From: Pollenia angustigena
Lineage: Eukaryota; Arthropoda; Insecta; Diptera; Polleniidae
Assembly: GCA_930367215.1 (NCBI GenBank)
Contig: OV884059.1
Coordinates: 246,201,803 to 246,265,802, forward strand
DNA length: 64,000 nt
Direction: 5' to 3'
Part shown: piece after piece, positions 55,753 to 64,000 of the stretch
How the letters are laid out: each line of letters opens with the position of its first letter
Numbering within the stretch: position 1 is the stretch's first letter
Notes under the pieces: model-generated
The model's input: only the letters and a program-made list of their open reading frames with translations
Database searches by the model: none
Told to the model about the DNA's origin: nothing
Made by a program: the position numbers and the translations under genes

Positions 55753-58530
55753 GGGTATTTAAAAAAAAAAATTAATTTTGGTCATAACTTTTTTGTATCT
55801 GAACCGATCTTTCCGAGTTTTTTATAAAATATGTTCTACAAGAAATTTCAGATATTTTGGTATATAAGTCATATCTATAGGACGTATAGCAGCCCTAAAA
55901 TTTAGGTTTTTATAAAAATTTTGATGTTTTTTAGCCCATTTTTTGAGTATTTTGCTCATAAATTACCCATTGTCTAACCGATTTGATAGTTTTATATACC
56001 GACGTGTTAAGGAAGAATTTTACCATTTACTTAAGTTATATTTATCTATAAACATTTATATAAACTTGTAAATATATATTTTAACAAAGTTAATTATAAA
56101 AAAGAGTAATTTTTGTGGATTCAGTATTTCGGTTATAACTCTGCCATTTTTTAACCGATTTGGCAGATTTATGTACCGACGTGTTGAAGAAGAAATTTAC
56201 CATTTACTTAAGTTATAAAGCTTGGACTCGAGGAGATCTATGGTTCCCGAAAGTAGGTATTTTAAAAAAAAAATTAATTTTGGTCATAACTTTTTTGGAT
56301 CTGAACCGATTTTTCCGAGTTTTTTATAAAAAATGTTCTACAAGAAATTTCAGATATTTTGGTATATAAGTCATATCCATAGGACGTATAGCAGCCCTAA
56401 AATTTAGGTTTTTATAAAAATTTTGATGTTTTTTAGCCCATTTTTTGAGTATTTTGCTCATAAATTACCCATTGTCTAACCGATTTGATAGTTTTATATA
56501 CCGACGTGTTAAGGAAGAATTTTACCATTTACTTAAGTTATATTTATCTATAAACATTTATATAAACTTGTAAATATATATTTTAACAAAGTTAATTATA
56601 AAAAAGAGTAATTTTTGTGGATTCAGTATTTCGGTTATAACTCTGCCATTTTTTAACCGATTTGGCAGATTTATGTACCGACGTGTTGAAGAAGAAATTT
56701 ACCATTTACTTAAGTTATAAAGCTTGGACTCGGGGAGATCTATGGTTCCCGAAAGTGGGTATTTAAAAAAAAAAATTAATTTTGGTCATAACTTTTTTGT
56801 ATCTGAACCGATCTTTCCGAGTTTTTTATAAAATATGTTCTACAAGAAATTTCAGATATTTTGGTATATAAATCATATCCATAGGACATATGGCAGCCTT
56901 AAAATTTAGGTTTTTATAAAATTTTTAATTTTTTTTGTACGGGAGGTACCACGCCCACTGCTCCAATCCCGCCCACATTTTGTAGAATGGTGTGTATTGG
57001 CAACCTAAATGTGTGTACCTAATTTGGAAACTTTTGCTTTTGCCGTTCCCCAGTTATACAGCAAAAAGTAATAAAAATACAACAACCACAAGGGATTTTT
57101 GGGAAAAATTAGAGGTAGTCGTGGTTTTTTGCTCATATCTCAGCCATTTGTGGACCGATCTGGCTGAATTTCAATAGCAAAATTATAATAAGAATACCTG
57201 ACAGAAAGATACCCCAACGAAGCTCCCATCATATCTGGGGGCTTCGGAAAACCCATTTCAACAGACAGACGGACAGACGGACAGACGGACAGACGGACAG
57301 ACGGACAGACGGACAGACGGACAGACGGACAGACGGACAACCGGATTTGAACTTCGCTTTTCATAAGAACCCAGAATATATATACTTTATAGGGTGTAGG
57401 ATCAATATTGTAGAAATTACAAACGGAATGACAAAGTTATATATACCCTTTTACCTTCGGTGAAGGGTATAAAAAGAGTAATTTTTGTGGATTCAGTATT
57501 TCGGTTATAACTCTGCCATTTTTTAACCGATTTGGCAGATTTATGTACCGACGTGTTGAAGAAGAAATTTACCATTTACTTAAGTTATAAAGCTTGGACT
57601 CGGGGAGATCTATGGTTCCCGAAAGTAGGTATTTTAAAAAAAAAATTAATTTTGGTCATAACTTTTTTGGATCTGAACCGATTTTTCCGAGTTTTTTATA
57701 AAAAATGTTCTACAAGAAATTTCAGATATTTTGGTATATAAGTCATATCCATAGGACGTATAGCAGCCCTAAAATTTAGGTTTTTATAAAAATTTTGATG
57801 TTTTTTAGCCCATTTTTGGAGTATTTTGCTCATAAATTACCCATTGTCTAATCGATTTGATAGTTTTATATACCGACGTGTTAAGGAAGAATTTTACCAT
57901 TTACTTAAGTTATATTTATATATAAACATTTATATAAACTTGTAAATATATATTTTAACAAAGTTAATTATAAATAATTATAAAAAAAGAGTAATTTTTG
58001 TGGATTCAGTATTTCGGTTATAACTCTGCAATTTTTTAACCGATTTGGCAGATTTTTATACCGACGTGTTGAAGAAGAAATTTACCATTTACTTTAGTTA
58101 TAAAGCTTGGACTCGGGGAGATCTATGGTTCCCGAAAGTGGGTATTTAAAAAAAAAATTTAATTTTGGTCATAACTTTTTTGTATCTGAACCGATTTTTC
58201 CGAGTTTTTTATAAAATATGTTCTACAAGAAATTTCAGATATTTTGGTATATAAGTCATATCCATAGGACGTATAGCAGCCCTAAAATTTTTCCGAGTTT
58301 TGCAGAGAATATGTTTTACTAAAGATTTCCGATGTTTTAATAAATAAAGCGTATCCATAGGTCATATATATGGCAGGCCTAAAAATTAGGTTTCTATAAA
58401 TATTGACAAACGGACTGACAGACGGACATCGTTAAATCCACTTTTCTCCTCATAAGCACCCAATATATATACATACACTTTATATGGTCTGAAATCAATA
58501 TTGTAGAAATAATTATTAACAAACAGAATG
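55753..58530. repeat. Tandem array A with embedded Mini-me repeats
   Basis: Units all begin (A/G)GGTATTT..AATTTTGGTCATAAC and end ATCTATGGTTCCCGAAAGT: 55753-56254 (502 bp), 56255-56756 (502), 56757-57626 (870, carrying a Mini-me block in place of the unit middle), 57627-58139 (513), and a partial unit to about 58530. Phrases such as TAACTCTGCCATTTTTTAAC, CCGATTTGGCAG recur as sub-repeats. No coding function. Confidence 0.9.
56930..57472. repeat. Mini-me repeat with (GACAGACG)n microsatellite
   Basis: Contains GGGAGGTACCACGCCCACTG, then (GTCY)n-type GACAGACG units at about 57261-57339, a short core, ATATATATA and a terminal stem CCCTTTTACCTTCGGTGAAG followed by GG. This order, (GTCY)n-core-(TA)n, is the published signature of dipteran Mini-me elements. 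Confidence 0.8.
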
Positions 58531-58539
58531 ACAAACTTA

Positions 58540-58771
58540 TGTATGTAAACGAATTACCTATAAAATAAAAAAATAAAATAAGTAAAAAAAAAATTAAATC
58601 AATAAAAATAAGGGTATAAAAAGGGTAAATTAAAAGGCGTAAATATGTATAAAATATACGTTTATGAAGTTCATAAATATATTTAAAAAATTTTAAAAAT
58701 TAAAAACTGACCAATTTCTTTTTAGATAAAAAGAATTTATAAAAAACGAAAAATAAAAAACAAACAAAAAA
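58540..58771. other. A/T-rich spacer
   Basis: Very low complexity; nothing supported. Confidence 0.4.
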
Positions 58772-58858
58772 TGGAATGAATGGGATTCGAACCAGTCAAC
58801 CAATAACAAATTGTTAGGAGGCAGACCGCTTAGACCGTTCGACCATCGAACCGCATGT
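58772..58858 (-). repeat. tRNA-like sequence with consensus A and B boxes
   Basis: The minus strand holds TGGTCGAACGG (exact match to the RNA polymerase III A-box consensus) and GGTTCGAATCC (exact B box), with a long region between as in leucine/serine-type tRNAs. The would-be acceptor stems do not pair and no standard anticodon arm forms, so it is a tRNA pseudogene or SINE head, not a working tRNA gene. Confidence 0.6.
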
Positions 58859-59198
58859 AAAGTCGATGTTGATTTGAGTATGTGATATCAATAATTTTTA
58901 ATAGTAAATAAAAGTATGTATGTGTTTGTTGTTTGTGTATAATACAGAAGGTAATATTAAATAAAAAAAAAAAAAGAAGTTTACCGCAAGTATTTTAAAT
59001 GAAAAAAAACCACAAAAAAAACAACTATTTTACAGGGTTACCATTAACCGTTTTGAAACGTAAACTTTCGTTTTGGTTAATAAAAGTCGCAAACCAATTT
59101 AAATGTTTTTTATTTATCAATAATACAACATAAACATACCAAGAAATTGCTTAAATTGTGTATGCTTTTAAATCGCTTTTGTGCAGAAGATATTATCA

Positions 59199-59390
59199 GG
59201 CCTGTTCTGAAAATCACTTTAACTCAAATCACGTGATTTGAAATCACATGTGCCTACTGAAATCACACGTCTGATATTTTAGCGTCCCGTTTTTGTTTGA
59301 TCTTCAATTGCAGAAAGCACACCAAGAAACACAACAACGGTATGACTTTCAAAACACCACAAAGTCACAGGTGTGATTTCAGAACAGGCC
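59199..59390. mobile_element. MITE, 192 bp
   Basis: Inverted ends GGCCTGTTCTGAAA(A)TCAC. The left half contains the palindrome AAATCACGTGATTT. Confidence 0.75.
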
Positions 59391-59399
59391 CGTATATAG

Positions 59400-61036
59400 G
59401 TATATATGAATATATTTTTGTATAAATTGTCTAAAAAAGTGACTAATATGTTATCAATGTCAGCAATAAAAAGGCAAAGATTGCTTTTAATATTTTGACG
59501 ACACTAGGTGACTGTTCGTTATGTTAGCGGTTTTTTGTAGTCGTAAAATTATATGATGAGGGCATTTCTAATATTCCCTAAATACAGTTTTTTTTAAAGT
59601 GGATGACCCTGCTTGTTTGTATGGTTTTTAAGCAGTGTGACCATTTTGGCAATTTTGTAGCTTAACTTAGATTAAAAATTTTAATTTAGCTAAAATACTT
59701 TCATTAAGCGCTTCGCATTTTTTTTAAGCATTTTAATTAAATGTTTCTAGCTTTTTTTGAATTATTTTAAAAATTGAAGAATAGGTATTGATATAACTTA
59801 AGTTTTTTATGTATTATAATAAATTATAATAAATTTTGACTAAAAAAAATAGTTGTAGTCAAAATGAAATTTCGTATGGAAATGGATAATTCTTATATTA
59901 TAGTAAAAAAAATTTCATTTTATATTTTTACAAGACGATAACCCTGCATGTTTGGGCGATTTTTAATGAAGACTTTTAAGTAGTGTGGGAATTTTTTATT
60001 TTTGAAAGTAAATTCAGCACCAAAAACTTAGATTTAGCTGTAAAATTTCCATTTGGCATTTTATTAGCTTTAAAGAAAAATGTTTTAAGCTTCTTTTGAT
60101 TAATTTTTAAAGTTGGATGGAATAGTCTTAGCAATTAAAACTAAAATAAATTGTTATAAACTAACTTTTACGCAATTAATGATGACTGTTTTTTTAAAAT
60201 ATAAAAAAAATAATCTTGTCTAAATATGTTTGTAAATTCTTTTAAATCGAAATAGCTATAAAACCGTTTGTATTTTGTTTTTATTAGAGGGCCTTCCAAT
60301 TTCAAGGTTAACCAATTGTGGTATTAATATCTGATGCTATATCAAATCTACCTAAATACTTGTTTAAATATTACCATTTATTTTAATTTTGTTTAAAATG
60401 AGTCACTTAATGTATAAGGATTTAAAACAATATAATGAACAACTTAAAGAATTATTTGTAGCGTTTTCAAAATAATTTTTAGCATTTCTTTGCCTTGCCT
60501 AATGTCAGAGTAAGCTGTGAACAAATTTTAAGATCTGTTTCTATGTCATTGGTTTCGTCAATAAAATTATCCAAACTTAAATGTTTCTAGCTTTTTGATT
60601 AAATTAAACATTTACGTACGCAAATACTTATTGTTGAATGTTTTGCTTTCAAATAACAAATGGGATTTTTTTTAGAAATAATAAGATTTTTTAAAAATAA
60701 TATGGCAACACGTGTGAGATTTTTGAATTGAAATGTAAGAAGAGATTATCAAAACATAGCAACAATCCGTCTCTAAAACTGAAAAAAACAACAATCATGA
60801 AAACAATGCCTACCAATACACATAAATAACTTTTGCATACTCGTACATACTACATACTTAGGTATTTACATTTAAGCCAAAAACAAATTGTAAAATATGG
60901 TTTTTGTTTCACATGTAAGGCGAACGATTCATATTTATATTGTTAATAAAATGAAAAAATCAAAAATCGCTGAATAATTTTAAAATCGTTTATAGAAATA
61001 TTTATAAAAAAAGTTAAAAAATTTTCTGTTTGGAAG
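59400..61036. other. AT-rich DNA, no gene
   Basis: CAGTGTGACCATTTTGG at 59634 looks like a hAT-type terminus without a clear partner. Two diverged copies of a roughly 170-bp segment (59630-59800, 59970-60140) can be traced. Nothing else supported. Confidence 0.35.
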
Positions 61037-61128
61037 AGGTGGAGATGCCGAGATTTGAACCCCGGCAATTTAACAAACAAAACAAACCTTCTTGGGCAAC
61101 CGCCCAGACCATTGAGCTATTAACGTTG
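61037..61128 (-). repeat. tRNA-like sequence with consensus A box
   Basis: The minus strand carries TAGCTCAATGG (exact A-box consensus) and GGTTCAAATCT (B box with two changes) in a mostly pairable T-arm. A possible anticodon arm CTGGG-CGGTTGC-CCAAG has one mismatch. The variable region is long and T-rich and the acceptor stem does not pair. Probably a SINE head or tRNA pseudogene. Confidence 0.55.
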
Positions 61129-61289
61129 TTAAAAATAAAGAATTATAGTATAATATACTCCGTCATATTATTAGTTTAATATGTAGGTATGTATTTTTCA
61201 ATTAAAGCGAACAATCATGTACAAGCATGTGTACATGTTTCTTATGCTTAAAATTCAACTCGTTCAAATAAAAAAACAAAAAAACAACA

Positions 61290-64000
61290 ACCACAAGGGA
61301 TTTTTTTGGAAAAATTAGAGGCAGTCGTGGTTTTTTGCTGATAACTCAGCCATTTTTTAACCGATTTGACAGATTTATATACCAACGTGTTAAAGAAGAA
61401 ATTTACCATTTACCTTGGTTATAAAGCTTGGACTCCGGGAGATCTATGGTTCCCGAAAGTGGGTATTTAAAAAAAAAAAAAAAATTTTGGTCATAACTTT
61501 TTTGTATCTGAACCGATTTTCCCGAGTTTTTTATAAAATATGTTCTACTAAAAATTTCCGATATTTTGGTATATAAATCATATCCATAGGACATATGGCA
61601 GCCTTAAAATTTAGGTTTTTATAAAATTTTTAATTTTTTTTGTACGGGAGGTACCACGCCCACTGCTCCAATCCCGCCCACATTTTGTAGAATGGTGTGT
61701 ATTGGCAACCTAAATGTGTGTACCTAATTTGGAAACTTTTGCTTTTGCCGTTCCCCAGTTATACAGCAAAAAGTAATAAAAATACAACAACCACAAGGGA
61801 TTTTTGGGAAAAATTAGAGGTAGTCGTGGTTTTTTGCTCATATCTCAGCCATTTGTGGACCGATCTGGCTGAATTTCAATAGCAAAATTATAATAAGAAT
61901 ACCTGACAGAAAGATACCCCAACGAAGCTCCCATCATATCTGGGGGCTTCGGAAAACCCATTTCAACAGACAGACGGACAGACGGACAGACGGACAGACG
62001 GACAGACGGACAGACGGACAGACGGACAGACGGACAACCGGATTTGAACTTCGCTTTTCATAAGAACCCAGAATATATATACTTTATAGGGTGTAGGATC
62101 AATATTGTAGAAATTACAAACGGAATGACAAAGTTATATATACCCTTTTACCTTCGGTGAAGGGTATAAAAAGAGTAATTTTTGTGGATTCAGTATTTCG
62201 GTTATAACTCTGCCATTTTTTAACCGATTTGGCAGATTTATGTACCGACGTGTTGAAGAAGAAATTTACCATTTACTTAAGTTATAAAGCTTGGACTCGG
62301 GGAGATCTATGGTTCCCGAAAGTGGGTATTTAAAAAAAAAAATTAATTTTGGTCATAACTTTTTTGTATCTGAACCGATCTTTCCGAGTTTTTTATAAAA
62401 TATGTTCTACAAGAAATTTCAGATATTTTGGTATATAAATCATATCCATAGGACATATGGCAGCCTTAAAATTTAGGTTTTTATAAAATTTTTAATTTTT
62501 TTTGTACGGGAGGTACCACGCCCACTGCTCCAATCCCGCCCACATTTTGTAGAATGGTGTGTATTGGCAACCTAAATGTGTGTACCTAATTTGGAAACTT
62601 TTGCTTTTGCCGTTCCCCAGTTATACAGCAAAAAGTAATAAAAATACAACAACCACAAGGGATTTTTGGGAAAAATTAGAGGTAGTCGTGGTTTTTTGCT
62701 CATATCTCAGCCATTTGTGGACCGATCTGGCTGAATTTCAATAGCAAAATTATAATAAGAATACCTGACAGAAAGATACCCCAACGAAGCTCCCATCATA
62801 TCTGGGGGCTTCGGAAAACCCATTTCAACAGACAGACGGACAGACGGACAGACGGACAGACGGACAGACGGACAGACGGACAGACGGACAGACGGACAGA
62901 CGGACAACCGGATTTGAACTTCGCTTTTCATAAGAACCCAGAATATATATACTTTATAGGGTGTAGGATCAATATTGTAGAAATTACAAACGGAATGACA
63001 AAGTTATATATACCCTTTTACCTTCGGTGAAGGGTATAAAAAGAGTAATTTTTGTGGATTCAGTATTTCGGTTATAACTCTGCCATTTTTTAACCGATTT
63101 GGCAGATTTATGTACCGACGTGTTGAAGAAGAAATTTACCATTTACTTAAGTTATAAAGCTTGGACTCGGGGAGATCTATGGTTCCCGAAAGTAGGTATT
63201 TTAAAAAAAAAATTAATTTTGGTCATAACTTTTTTGGATCTGAACCGATTTTTCCGAGTTTTTTATAAAAAATGTTCTACAAGAAATTTCAGATATTTTG
63301 GTATATAAGTCATATCCATAGGACGTATAGCAGCCCTAAAATTTAGGTTTTTATAAAAATTTTGATGTTTTTTAGCCCATTTTTGGAGTATTTTGCTCAT
63401 AAATTACCCATTGTCTAATCGATTTGATAGTTTTATATACCGACGTGTTAAGGAAGAATTTTACCATTTACTTAAGTTATATTTATATATAAACATTTAT
63501 ATAAACTTGTAAATATATATTTTAACAAAGTTAATTATAAATAATTATAAAAAAAGAGTAATTTTTGTGGATTCAGTATTTCGGTTATAACTCTGCAATT
63601 TTTTAACCGATTTGGCAGATTTTTATACCGACGTGTTGAAGAAGAAATTTACCATTTACTTTAGTTATAAAGCTTGGACTCGGGGAGATCTATGGTTCCC
63701 GAAAGTGGGTATTTAAAAAAAAAATTTAATTTTGGTCATAACTTTTTTGTATCTGAACCGATTTTTCCGAGTTTTTTATAAAATATGTTCTACAAGAAAT
63801 TTCAGATATTTTGGTATATAAGTCATATCCATAGGACGTATAGCAGCCCTAAAATTTTTCCGAGTTTTGCAGAGAATATGTTTTACTAAAGATTTCCGAT
63901 GTTTTAATAAATAAAGCGTATCCATAGGTCATATATATGGCAGGCCTAAAAATTAGGTTTCTATAAATATTGACAAACGGACTGACAGACGGACATCGTT
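61290..64000. repeat. Tandem array B, duplicate of array A, runs off the window
   Basis: Units: partial to 61460, 61461-62323 (863 bp, Mini-me-bearing), 62324-63193 (870, Mini-me-bearing), 63194-63706 (513), then a partial to 64000. From about 62168 to the window end it follows 56601-58433 at a constant offset of 5,567 bp, with no difference in the parts compared. Mini-me blocks are at about 61625-62168 and 62490-63035. Confidence 0.9.

Noticed and set aside
56160..56369. A 69-codon frame repeated identically at 57532 and 63099, and a 61-codon frame repeated at 56992, 61697 and 62559
   Set aside because: They are identical only because the underlying non-coding tandem units are identical; there is no codon bias, motif or conserved start context.
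57261..57339. Regular repeats resembling a CRISPR array
   Set aside because: Eight-base units without spacers, in a eukaryotic repeat; CRISPR does not apply.
57140..57364. A Ser-Val-Cys-Pro repeat protein (RLSVCPSV..) on the minus strand, also at 62707-62931
   Set aside because: It is the translation of the (GACAGACG)n microsatellite of a Mini-me repeat; the 8-bp period produces a periodic peptide with no gene signals.
58772..58858. A functional tRNA gene on the minus strand
   Set aside because: A and B boxes are perfect, but the acceptor stem does not pair and no anticodon arm forms.

Overview
This is AT-rich eukaryotic DNA that looks like a transposon-dense stretch of a higher-fly (dipteran, probably calyptrate) nuclear genome. 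The evidence is: spliced gene remnants with GT/AG introns; a metazoan CutA gene; hAT, piggyBac, Tc1/mariner, Ty3/gypsy and Jockey/CR1-type LINE sequences; and many copies of the dipteran Mini-me repeat, with its (GTCY)n and (TA)n blocks around a conserved core. Species assignment is inference.

The only convincing intact host gene is a CutA (divalent-cation-tolerance family) ORF at 24496-24996 (+) with a poly(A) signal just downstream. Its 5' flank is made of three DNA transposons in a row (21500-22710, 22805-23258, 23273-24443), each with readable target-site duplications (TSDs). A second host-derived piece is a decayed M1 aminopeptidase fragment at 54170-54865 (-).

Layout. 1-9 kb: a tRNA-like repeat; a pair of diverged inverted arms made of small hairpins (610-1130 and 6480-7160); between them a Tc1/mariner element (1573-6321) carrying an internally deleted gypsy-type LTR element (1906-5783, tRNA-Leu-type primer site). 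Then a dead five-exon gene (7219-8578, -) and a pogo/Tigger fragment. 10.6-17.7 kb: a hAT transposon with perfect 8-bp TSD (10670-16235) carrying a TTAA-flanked piggyBac (11711-14293) and a MITE, inside a tandemly duplicated sequence. 17.7-24.4 kb: fold-back elements, solo LTRs, MITEs. 24.5-25.1 kb: CutA. 27.8-36.0 kb: a large compound element (27796-35959) with CAGGGGTGT ends and an ATT duplication confirmed by an unoccupied copy at about 50.9 kb; it holds a dead hAT transposase (-), a nested 8-bp-TSD element, a 5'-truncated LINE and an unidentified Cys-rich spliced gene remnant (+). 36.6-40.5 kb: a LINE (-) with an 873-codon open frame. 41.3-45.9 kb: a second, dead LINE (+) with a 1.7-kb insertion. 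46-55.7 kb: MITEs, SINE-like repeats, retroelement gag scraps and an endonuclease-fold fragment. 55.7-64 kb: two arrays of Mini-me-bearing tandem units, one being an apparently identical copy of the other 5,567 bp away.

The genes do not form a pathway. The window is a record of nested insertions, several of which can be ordered in time from TSDs and from unoccupied paralogous sites inside the window. All calls come from reading the sequence by eye; no database search was possible.
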